From positions 1 through 12,427 of the forward strand of contig JAAXUM010000016.1 of the NCBI GenBank assembly GCA_013336025.1: a stretch of 12,427 nucleotides of DNA. The letters run 5' to 3'. The notes beneath the pieces are model-generated. The model was not told the origin of the DNA, made no database searches, and saw only the letters and a program-made list of their open reading frames with translations. Below, one piece after another: positions 6,699 to 12,427 of the stretch. Positions within the stretch are counted from its first letter, which is position 1, and every line of letters begins with the position of its first letter. Both the position numbers and the translations under genes were made by a program. This stretch comes from Chlorobiaceae bacterium. GTDB lineage: Bacteria; Bacteroidota; Chlorobiia; Chlorobiales; Chlorobiaceae.

Positions 6699-8090
6699 AT
6701 GAAGAGGTTGCGACTGTTATTTCTGTTTATGCTCATGGCAGTGATGCTTCCTGCACTGCCAGCTTTAGTTTCAGGAGCTGAAACTCCCGGGGAAACAAAG
6801 CTTGTTCTGACCCTTGACGATGCTGTGCTGCTTGGGTTGAGCAAAAATCGTACCCTTGAAATATCGAGACTTGATCGCCAGATGGCGGATCAGAAGGTTC
6901 GTGAAACCTGGGCGGAGGTACTGCCAAAAATATCGACCGGTTTTACTTACACCCGGTCGCTGAAGTCTTCCATTCTTTTTTTTCCCGATGTGTTTACCGG
7001 TGGCACAGGATCCACGTTCACTCCACTTGAAATAAGCTCCGATAATGCCGCATCAGCGACGATTGACCTGCAACAGACGATTTTCAAAGGAACGGCTATC
7101 GCAGGTATCAGAGCTGCTTCGATTGTTCGGAAAATAAGCGATGAAGCTTATCGCAATACCCAGGCGGTAGTTGTTGCTGATATCAAGCACGCTTATTTTG
7201 ACGCCCTGATTTCACGCGATCAGCTTAAGCTGATTCAGCAGAGCATAGACCGCTGGGAAGAGGCTCGCAAGGATACGCAGGCAATGTTTCGTCAGGGTGT
7301 TGCTGCAGATATCGATACACTCAAGGCTTTTCTGTCGGTTGAAAATCTCAGGCCTGATCTTATTCAGGCTGAGCACCGGGTTGCCTATACCATGACAAAA
7401 CTGAAAAATTCAATGGGAATCTCGCAGGATAGTGATGTTATGCTTACGGGCAAGCTTGAACTTTCTTCCAGGGCATATCCCGAGGATATTGCTTCGGCTT
7501 ATCGGGAGGCCCTTGAGTTACGGCCCGATATTCATCAGCTTGAGTTGCAGGTTGAAGCCGAAGATGCAAAGGTTTTTGCCGCAAAGGCGGAACGGTTTCC
7601 GGTTATCACTGCTTTCGGGCAGCTCGGCTCACAGACGGCATTTAATGATGACAGCAGTTTTGGTGATTCAGCCTGGCCGGTTTCCGCTTCAGTAGGTCTT
7701 CAGGTAAGTCTTCCGATTTTTACCGGATTCCGGACAAGTGCGCTGGTCGAACAGGCAAAGATATCCCGATTGCAGACCAAGCTTCGACTTGAAGAGCTTA
7801 AATCAACGGCGAGGGCTGAGGTTGAGGTGCGGCTTTCCGGGTTACGGGAGTCACAGAAAAGAATTTCGGTGCAGTCAAAAACCATTGCGGTTGCTGAACG
7901 CAGCTATAAAATTTCGCTGTTGCGTTTCAGGGAGGGTGTTGGCTCCCGTCTTGAGCTGACTGAGGCTGAATTACAGTTGAACAAGGCAAAAACAAACTAT
8001 CTGCAGGCAGTGTATGATTATCTTGTCGCCAGTGTCCAGCTTGACAAATCGCTTGGCAGAAACCCTGTTCCATTCGCAAAGAAGAGCTGA
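6699..8090 (+). CDS. TolC-family outer membrane efflux protein
   Basis: A 463-residue outer membrane channel component of a tripartite export or efflux system. A signal peptide is visible: MKR, a hydrophobic run LLFLFMLMAVMLPALPAL, and a probable signal peptidase I cut after VSGA (residue 27). The mature protein starts with LTLDDAVLLGLSKNRTLEISRLD, the usual opening of an OEP repeat, and continues with long helices and two strand-forming regions per half. Second-half signatures are ALELRPDIHQLELQVEAEDAKVFAAKAERFPVI split around 270-300, and VSLPIFTGFRTSALVEQAK. Length is usual for the family. No periplasmic adaptor or inner membrane pump lies in the window, so the substrate cannot be inferred. 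No Shine-Dalgarno sequence precedes the ATG. It converges on the minus-strand methyltransferase, with only 16 bases between the two stops and no terminator visible there. Confidence 0.93.
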   Translation: MKRLRLLFLFMLMAVMLPALPALVSGAETPGETKLVLTLDDAVLLGLSKNRTLEISRLDRQMADQKVRETWAEVLPKISTGFTYTRSLKSSILFFPDVFTGGTGSTFTPLEISSDNAASATIDLQQTIFKGTAIAGIRAASIVRKISDEAYRNTQAVVVADIKHAYFDALISRDQLKLIQQSIDRWEEARKDTQAMFRQGVAADIDTLKAFLSVENLRPDLIQAEHRVAYTMTKLKNSMGISQDSDVMLTGKLELSSRAYPEDIASAYREALELRPDIHQLELQVEAEDAKVFAAKAERFPVITAFGQLGSQTAFNDDSSFGDSAWPVSASVGLQVSLPIFTGFRTSALVEQAKISRLQTKLRLEELKSTARAEVEVRLSGLRESQKRISVQSKTIAVAERSYKISLLRFREGVGSRLELTEAELQLNKAKTNYLQAVYDYLVASVQLDKSLGRNPVPFAKKS

Positions 8091-8106
8091 CAGCAGGTTC
8101 GTTTGT

Positions 8107-9048
8107 TTACGGCAGTTTGCTGACAATACAGACCATGCTTGAGGCTTTCAGCGGGTTTGCCCTTCCTATGGCGGTTCCCAGGATTGCGTGCAGCACTCCC
8201 TTTGCGGCATCTCCCACCTGAAAATGCCTGTTCTGCATGGCACAGGTGAGTTTTTCGCTGCTGAAGGTGTTGAACAGGGTATCCGGAAGATAGGGCAGGA
8301 CGCTTGTCACGGAAAACCGGTATCGCATAAGCAGGTTTTTTAGTGTCTCGGGTGTGAAGTGATACAGATGCCTCGGGGCATCGTATGCTATCCAGTGTTC
8401 ACGGTAATGGATGGCATCATGACTCTCCCGATTGGGGAGTGCGATAATCATCACGCCTTCCGGTGTGAGTTTTTCACGAGCAAGCGTGAGCGTTTCATGC
8501 AGGTCGTGAATGTGTTCGAGAGCGTGCCAGAAAATGATACAGTCAAAGAGTCGTGTACTGTCGATTTCCCTTATACTGTTTCGGTAGATGGTGATCTGAT
8601 GGTGGTTCTCTGCATAGTTCGATGCCACCGGATCCGGTTCGATACCGGCAAGATTTTTCAGCGGCACCCCTTTTTTTCTATGAAGATATCCGAGAAGATC
8701 TCCTGTTGAGCAGCCGATCTCAAGGAGCGATATGGTTTTCGTATCCTTTTTCGCGTGCTTGAGAATGATGCCGGCTTTATATCCGAGGAGAAGATTTTTT
8801 CCGGTGAGATAAAGCTGTTCCTGAGGATTTTTTACTTTTTTCGGAGAAAGGTGCGGCAGATAGCGCTCATCACTGTAGTGGGCGGTAATTTCTCCGCTGT
8901 CGGGTCTGGGGTTCAGCACGACGAGTCCGGAAACCTCTGACTGGACAAGATGCCACTTATATCCGGATATGGGATGATACCGGTCAGGTACGGAAAGAAA
9001 TGGTTTGAACAGGTTGCTGTCAGAAACAGGGCACCGAATGGATTGCAT
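8107..9048 (-). CDS. Class I SAM-dependent methyltransferase
   Basis: A 313-residue methyltransferase with a Rossmann-like SAM domain in the middle. Motif I is SLLEIGCSTGDLLGYL (107-122), the acidic end of strand 2 is Glu137 in GIEPDP, and the post-motif region is FDCIIFWHALEHI (168-180), followed by LTPEGVMIIALPN. The later YDAPRHLYHFTPETLKNLL pattern (222-240) is typical of the UbiG-like/Methyltransf_23 group that acts on sugars, lipids or cell-surface precursors. The N-terminus resembles the zinc-ribbon start of that group (CP.C.S), but only Cys6 of CPVSDS remains. The acceptor substrate is unknown. It starts 17 bases after the HIT gene stop, in the same direction, so the two probably share a transcript. 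No ribosome-binding site is visible before the ATG. Confidence 0.88.
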   Translation of the reverse strand: MQSIRCPVSDSNLFKPFLSVPDRYHPISGYKWHLVQSEVSGLVVLNPRPDSGEITAHYSDERYLPHLSPKKVKNPQEQLYLTGKNLLLGYKAGIILKHAKKDTKTISLLEIGCSTGDLLGYLHRKKGVPLKNLAGIEPDPVASNYAENHHQITIYRNSIREIDSTRLFDCIIFWHALEHIHDLHETLTLAREKLTPEGVMIIALPNRESHDAIHYREHWIAYDAPRHLYHFTPETLKNLLMRYRFSVTSVLPYLPDTLFNTFSSEKLTCAMQNRHFQVGDAAKGVLHAILGTAIGRANPLKASSMVCIVSKLP

Positions 9049-9065
9049 GGGCAGAGAGGGAGATC

Positions 9066-9584
9066 TTATTTCTCTTTAGCCGGGAGCAGATCAGCAATGG
9101 CCTTTTTCAGATTGGCATAGGTTGAGCGCAGATCGTTGCTGAGAACCTTGGCGTCGGCAAGAACAGGCATGAAATTGGTATCGCCCTCCCAGCGGGGTAC
9201 GATATGAAAGTGGATGTGTGTGTCAACACTTCCGCCGGCAACACGTCCGAGATTTGCTCCGAAATTGAATCCCTGTGGCTTGAGGGTTACTTTGAGGGCT
9301 TTGATGCAAAGGTCGGTCAGCTCCATTATTTCAAGCATTGTCGCCGGGTCGAGATCTGAAAATTCCGGAGACTGATGGTAGGGTACCACCATGAGGTGCC
9401 CGCAGTTATACGGGTAGAGGTTCATGATGATAAAGCATTTCTCTGCCCGGTGAAGTACGAAACGCTGCTCATCCTCTTCGGGAGGAATATCGGAAAAAAC
9501 CGATTTCTTCTCTTTCATCGATGTTTTTTCATCTTTGAAAGACTGCATGTAAACTTCACGCCACGGTGAATACATTCTGTCCAT
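9066..9584 (-). CDS. HIT-domain protein, Ap4A phosphorylase-like
   Basis: A 172-residue histidine-triad nucleotide-binding protein. The triad HIHFHIVP lies at 123-130 with His125 as the expected nucleophile. The N-terminal MDRMYSPWREVYM, the NLYPYNCGHLMVVPY stretch (55-69) and PRWEGDTNFMPVL after the triad are the pattern of the bacterial Ap4A phosphorylase-like branch, as in the mycobacterial enzyme, so the likely substrates are diadenosine polyphosphates or other AMP-linked compounds. This branch usually has a CxFC zinc-type pair before the DIP motif; here it reads SVFSDIP (28-34), so both Cys are replaced by Ser. The start is fixed by the conserved MDR..SPWR opening. Two tRNA-Leu genes lie just upstream on the same strand, with 40 bases between the last one and this ATG, and the methyltransferase follows. 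Confidence 0.93.
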   Translation of the reverse strand: MDRMYSPWREVYMQSFKDEKTSMKEKKSVFSDIPPEEDEQRFVLHRAEKCFIIMNLYPYNCGHLMVVPYHQSPEFSDLDPATMLEIMELTDLCIKALKVTLKPQGFNFGANLGRVAGGSVDTHIHFHIVPRWEGDTNFMPVLADAKVLSNDLRSTYANLKKAIADLLPAKEK

Positions 9585-9624
9585 GATGCCGGGAGCCCTC
9601 AGGTCTGTTTTGCCATTCTTGTCG

Positions 9625-9708
9625 TACCAAAGGAGGGAATCGAACCCTCACGAGTTTGCACTCACTGGATTTTGAGTCCAGCGCGTCTACCAATTCCGCC
9701 ACTTTGGC
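9625..9708 (-). tRNA. tRNA-Leu (anticodon CAA)
   Basis: Read on the minus strand, the acceptor GCCAAAG (9708-9702) pairs with CTTTGGT (9632-9626), with a G-T pair at position 1:72. The D arm GGCGGAATTGGTAGACGC is typical of leucine tRNA, the anticodon stem-loop CTGGA-CTCAAAA-TCCAG gives CAA (reads UUG), a long variable arm follows, and the T arm contains GGTTCGATTCC. The discriminator is A, as leucine tRNAs require. The next bases are CGAC, so CCA is added after transcription. Confidence 0.95.
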
Positions 9709-9783
9709 CTGTCAATTACACCTCAATGAATCTCTTTCGTCACCTGACGATGAAAACTGTCTTCCGGAGATACTCAAGAGATG

Positions 9784-9865
9784 TGCGAGAGAAGGGACTC
9801 GAACCCATACGCCTCTCGGCACTAGTTCCTAAGACTAGCGTGTATACCAATTCCACCACTCTCGC
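9784..9865 (-). tRNA. tRNA-Leu (anticodon UAG)
   Basis: On the minus strand the acceptor GCGAGAG (9865-9859) pairs perfectly with CTCTCGC (9791-9785), with discriminator A at 9784. The anticodon stem-loop CTAGT-CTTAGGA-ACTAG gives UAG (reads CUA and probably other CUN codons). A long variable arm and GGTTCGAGTCC T arm mark a class II leucine tRNA. The following CAT shows CCA is not encoded. It lies 75 bases upstream of tRNA-Leu(CAA), probably in the same transcript. Confidence 0.95.
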
Positions 9866-9879
9866 AGATATGGATTCAG

Positions 9880-9885
9880 AATATA
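9880..9885 (-). promoter_or_regulatory. Candidate -10 of the tRNA-Leu promoter
   Basis: On the minus strand TATATT lies with its end 14 bases before the tRNA-Leu(UAG) 5' end, so transcription would start about 8 bases before the mature tRNA, a normal spacing. The -35 is poor (an AT-rich TTTTTA about 17 bases further up). The same spacer must also start the plus-strand cluster. Confidence 0.4.
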
Positions 9886-9913
9886 CGTGGTTTTTTATTT
9901 AATAAAAACTATC

Positions 9914-9941
9914 TTTAAAATGTCTTTCCGGACTTTATACA
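9914..9941 (+). promoter_or_regulatory. Weak promoter candidate for the PAP2-like/ferrochelatase cluster
   Basis: TTTAAA (9914-9919) and TATACA (9936-9941) are 16 bases apart, each matching four of six consensus bases. They point away from the tRNA promoter in the same 104-base divergent spacer. Nothing else in the spacer is a better match. Confidence 0.25.
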
Positions 9942-9975
9942 TCAATATTTTCATGCTTGTCCATTTGCTGTGCCC

Positions 9976-10569
9976 ATGCGGTTTGATCTTCATCGTTTTG
10001 CAGACATTATTTCGTGGGTAGTAAGTCCGGTAATTGTGGCTCCTGCGGCTTATATTACCCTGGTACTGATGGGTTTTTCAGAAGATCCCGATACCATGTC
10101 ATATCTGACGGTGATGTTTATGGCAAGCACTGTCGTTCCCATGCTTCTGATTTTCGGATTGAAAAAAATAGGCAAGGTTTCTGATTACAACATTTCGTTT
10201 CGCGAACAGCGTTTTCTTCCACTGCTTGTTCTTACCGGGGTTAATCTGCTTGGCTATGAACTGCTCAAGCAGGTTGATGCCCCGAGGTTGCTGACAGGGA
10301 TTCTGTTATTCAATGCGGTGAATTCTGTTTTTATTCTTCTTGTTACACTTCAGTGGAAAATCAGTATTCATCTCTTTACCCTTTCTTCTTCAATTGCAAT
10401 GCTGACGATTCAGTTTGGTTCGTTATCGCTCTGGCTTCTTTTGCTCATTCCTTTGTTGATGTGGTCAAGAATCTACCTCAAGGCGCATAATTTCATGCAA
10501 ACACTTATTGGAAGCATCATCGGTTTTGTTGTGATGTTTGCTGAGTTAAAATGGTGGATAGTATTGTGA
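9976..10569 (+). CDS. PAP2-like multi-spanning membrane protein
   Basis: A 197-residue, very hydrophobic protein with about six membrane segments (roughly 12-33, 42-61, 80-97, 106-125, 131-161 and 173-190). It resembles the phosphatidic acid phosphatase type 2 (PAP2) superfamily: REQRFLP (76-82) sits where a KREDR.P-like first motif is found, SIHLFTLSS (130-138) where the second motif lies, and SRIYLKAHNFMQ (164-175) matches SR-x5-H. However, the Asp usually following that His is Gln175 and no SGH is present, so phosphatase activity is uncertain. The reading frame also permits a GTG start at 9970; I prefer the ATG. Neither has a Shine-Dalgarno sequence. Its last 19 bases overlap the ferrochelatase-like gene in another frame, suggesting coupled translation. 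Confidence 0.7.
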   Translation: MRFDLHRFADIISWVVSPVIVAPAAYITLVLMGFSEDPDTMSYLTVMFMASTVVPMLLIFGLKKIGKVSDYNISFREQRFLPLLVLTGVNLLGYELLKQVDAPRLLTGILLFNAVNSVFILLVTLQWKISIHLFTLSSSIAMLTIQFGSLSLWLLLLIPLLMWSRIYLKAHNFMQTLIGSIIGFVVMFAELKWWIVL

Positions 10570-11627
10570 GGAAGAAAAAATATGCGGTTGTTGTCGTAAC
10601 ATATGGTGAAGTTGAAACGCTGACCATTGGCAATTTGTGGCCGAGTTCAAGAAGGATCGTCAAGGTTGTTACCAGTCAGATTGTGAAGCTTCCGGATGCA
10701 CTGGTCTATTTTCTTGCGGATTATCGTTCAACAAAGCACTTTATTGACTGGAAGCTCAATCGTTACAGATCTTCCCTTCTTGCCATCAACAGGGCTCAGA
10801 AAGATGCTGTGGCAGGTTTTATTGCAAAAAGCACCCATCCGATCCTGTCTCGTATCACCGTTGATATTTTCGATGCCTATTATTTTTTCCCTCCCTATTT
10901 TGAGGAGATGATGCTGAAACTTCAGGATGCATACGACGGAGTAGTTGTTGCATCCATGATTCCGGTGGAGTCGGCTTTTTCGTGCGGACTGGCCTGCCGG
11001 ATGATAGCAGAGGTTTATGGTGATGCCCGATTTACAAAGGTAAGAATGCTGAAAAAGCTATGGCAGGATGAGCAACTTCAGCGCATCTATGTTGATTATC
11101 TTTTCAGCCGGATAGCTCCGGAAATTCTTGCTGCAAAATCGGGAAAAATCGGGCTTGTCCTTGTTATTCACGGTACTCTTGTCAGGGATAGAAAGGGTAA
11201 TCCTCCAAAGGTCTTTACAGGTCTTGAGGAGACGATAAAGTTTTTTGAGATGATGAGATCTCGAATAATGGCTGATTCGAGGAACTGTTTTCAGGAAATC
11301 AGGCAGGGCTGCATGAATCATTCCGCCGGGGGAGAGTGGACTGCCGATACAGCTCAAAAAGCACTCAGGTTGTTCCGGGATGAGGGTTATGAAGCAGTAG
11401 TCATGTTTCCCTATGGTTTTTTTGCCGATAACAGCGAAACGGAATATGAGGCTCGAAAACTGCTCGACCAGTCAGGTTTTCCTCTTTCGCAGTATGTCGG
11501 ATGTGTCAACGGCTCATCGGATTTTACCCGCTGGCTCGCCAATCGGGTTGTAAACGAATTGCAGGTGCTCTATGATCTGCAGAACACCTATGAAACTCTC
11601 GAAGAAAATGAAAAAACAGTTGAGTAA
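10551..11627 (+). CDS. hemH: Ferrochelatase-family protein
   Basis: A 358-residue chelatase-fold protein, probably the enzyme that inserts ferrous iron into a porphyrin to make heme. The metal-binding His is His207 in LVLVIHGTLV, and the partner Glu is Glu296 in FPYGFFADNSETEYE (286-300), matching the His and the D-x-x-E Glu of the Bacillus enzyme. The N-terminus YAVVVVTYGEVETLTIGNLWP replaces the usual LLMAYGTP-like start but keeps TYG at the same place. The middle includes IFDAYYFFPPYFEEMM and a conserved MIPVESAFSCG stretch. It is clearly diverged from Bacillus and E. coli HemH, so another chelatase role cannot be excluded. A GAG 6-8 bases before the ATG is the only ribosome-binding signal. 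The start overlaps the PAP2-like gene by 19 bases, and the stop shares one base with the TPR gene (TAATG). Confidence 0.82.
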   Translation: MVDSIVRKKKYAVVVVTYGEVETLTIGNLWPSSRRIVKVVTSQIVKLPDALVYFLADYRSTKHFIDWKLNRYRSSLLAINRAQKDAVAGFIAKSTHPILSRITVDIFDAYYFFPPYFEEMMLKLQDAYDGVVVASMIPVESAFSCGLACRMIAEVYGDARFTKVRMLKKLWQDEQLQRIYVDYLFSRIAPEILAAKSGKIGLVLVIHGTLVRDRKGNPPKVFTGLEETIKFFEMMRSRIMADSRNCFQEIRQGCMNHSAGGEWTADTAQKALRLFRDEGYEAVVMFPYGFFADNSETEYEARKLLDQSGFPLSQYVGCVNGSSDFTRWLANRVVNELQVLYDLQNTYETLEENEKTVE

Positions 11628-12226
11628 TGCCTGAAATTGATGAACTTGAGTCTGCCCTCCGGGAAGATCCCCTTAATACGCAAAAGCTCTACGATCTCGC
11701 TATGGCTTATCTGGATCTTCAGAGGAACAGCGAAGCTGTAGATATTCTTGACCGGCTTGTCGCAGAGCGTCGTCGTGATGGACATGCTTTCTATGCAAGA
11801 GGCGTTGCCCTGCTTTCAATGAGCAGCTACCGAAAAGCAGGGTGCGACTTTTTGAGAACCCTGGTGCTGGATCCGGCATTTCTTCCTGCGTATAAACATC
11901 TTGGTTTTATACAGTTGACGCTCGGCAAGGAAGAGGCAGCAATGAAAACACTTAAAAAAGCTCTCGAACTTGATCCTGACTGTGCCGATCTGTATTGTGT
12001 TCTTGGTGATGTTTATCTCGATATCGGCGAACCTGACAAGGCGAAGGAGGCTTTTGAAAAAGCTTTTGAGCTTGAACCCCAAAATGCTGAGCCTCACTGC
12101 AAACTGGCTATGTATCATCTGTCGAAAGGTGACATGAAGGGGCTGAGGAGGGAGTATGAAATTTTAAAAGATCTTGATTCCGACATGGCGGAGCAGATCG
12201 GAAGTCTGTTTTTTGAAAACATATGA
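11627..12226 (+). CDS. TPR-repeat protein
   Basis: A 199-residue protein built almost entirely of five tetratricopeptide repeats, a scaffold for protein-protein contacts. Repeats begin at about residues 17 (QKLYDLAMAYLDLQR), 51 (GHAFYARGVALLSMSS), 85 (AFLPAYKHLGFIQLTLGK), 119 (DCADLYCVLGDVYLDIGE) and 153 (QNAEPHCKLAMYHLSKGD). Repeats 2 to 4 end in the usual LDP/LEP turn. No signal peptide or membrane segment is seen, so it is probably cytoplasmic. Its ATG overlaps the ferrochelatase-like stop by one base, and its stop overlaps the next start by four bases (ATGA). Its partner is unknown; the neighbours suggest a membrane protein or the chelatase. Confidence 0.9.
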   Translation: MPEIDELESALREDPLNTQKLYDLAMAYLDLQRNSEAVDILDRLVAERRRDGHAFYARGVALLSMSSYRKAGCDFLRTLVLDPAFLPAYKHLGFIQLTLGKEEAAMKTLKKALELDPDCADLYCVLGDVYLDIGEPDKAKEAFEKAFELEPQNAEPHCKLAMYHLSKGDMKGLRREYEILKDLDSDMAEQIGSLFFENI

Positions 12227-12427
12227 AACTTTTTTCTGACAGCGATAGTCGTAAGCGGTTCATGAAAAACGGGTTGCCTATCCTGCTCTCAATAGCCTGG
12301 GGGCCTATTATCTGGATGTCGGTCTCTGCATTGCTTGGCAGGGCATTGCTCTTTTTTACCGGATCAATGTTGATTGCACAGCTTCTTGTTGTTGTGATTA
12401 CTTTAGGGACGCTTTTTCTTTTTTTAA
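12223..12427 (+). CDS. Membrane protein, N-terminal part (cut by window edge)
   Basis: The frame opens at ATG 12223, overlapping the TPR stop by four bases (ATGA), and runs 68 codons to the window edge without a stop. The peptide has a charged start (MKLFSDSDSRKRFMKNG) followed by two hydrophobic stretches, about residues 18-40 and 42-68, consistent with membrane segments. I do not recognise the family. Its place as the fourth overlapping gene suggests it belongs to the same transcript as the PAP2-like, ferrochelatase-like and TPR genes. Confidence 0.75.
   Translation, partial: MKLFSDSDSRKRFMKNGLPILLSIAWGPIIWMSVSALLGRALLFFTGSMLIAQLLVVVITLGTLFLFL

Noticed and set aside
9375..9392. Palindrome-like ATGGT...GGTACC...ACCAT
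   Set aside because: It lies within the conserved HIT coding sequence (MVVPY region) and is explained by the codons; symmetry is imperfect.
9625..9865. tRNA-Leu genes as an integration (att) site
   Set aside because: No integrase, no repeat of either tRNA 3' end elsewhere in the window, and the flanking genes are housekeeping genes.
1..12427. CRISPR array, insertion sequence or defence system
   Set aside because: No regularly spaced repeats, no terminal inverted repeats with a transposase, and no Cas, restriction, toxin-antitoxin or similar proteins were found among the readable genes.

Overview
The window looks like chromosomal DNA from a green sulfur bacterium (Chlorobiaceae, Chlorobium/Pelodictyon/Prosthecochloris type). 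This is inferred from the character of the proteins (a ferrochelatase-like protein with a divergent N-terminus, a RarA preceded directly by riboflavin synthase, weak Shine-Dalgarno sequences, tRNAs without encoded CCA) and from a roughly balanced base composition. No rRNA or other marker gene is present to prove it.

Layout, left to right. 1-528: no convincing gene; short inverted repeats and a good promoter just before a DnaQ-type 3'-5' exonuclease (+, 529-1158). 1159-1728: a 570-base G-rich stretch holding only short, frame-broken reading frames, one with a helix-turn-helix-like segment, probably the relic of a decayed gene. Then tpx (thiol peroxidase, +) with a clear intrinsic terminator, a cytosolic GH13 alpha-amylase family enzyme (+) also followed by a terminator, and the abutting pair ribE (riboflavin synthase) and rarA (replication-associated AAA+ ATPase). 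A 178-base leader with overlapping hairpins precedes a TolC-family outer membrane protein (+).

The next block is on the minus strand. Read in its own direction it is tRNA-Leu(UAG), tRNA-Leu(CAA), a HIT-domain (Ap4A phosphorylase-like) protein and a class I SAM methyltransferase whose 3' end converges on the tolC-type gene 16 bases away. From a divergent spacer the plus strand then carries a tightly coupled cluster: a PAP2-like membrane protein, a ferrochelatase-family protein, a five-repeat TPR protein and a membrane protein cut by the window's right edge. Each of these overlaps the next by 1 to 19 bases, so they are probably co-translated.

Most of the content is ordinary housekeeping: oxidative defence, glycogen/maltodextrin handling, flavin and heme synthesis, replication-fork maintenance, export and leucine tRNAs. 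I see no CRISPR array, insertion sequence, phage module or obvious defence system. The points worth a second look are the broken HTH-containing relic before tpx, the stacked hairpins before the tolC-type gene, the loss of the usual Cys pairs in both the HIT protein and the neighbouring methyltransferase, a clamp-binding-like motif at the RarA N-terminus, and the PAP2-like/ferrochelatase/TPR/membrane-protein cluster.
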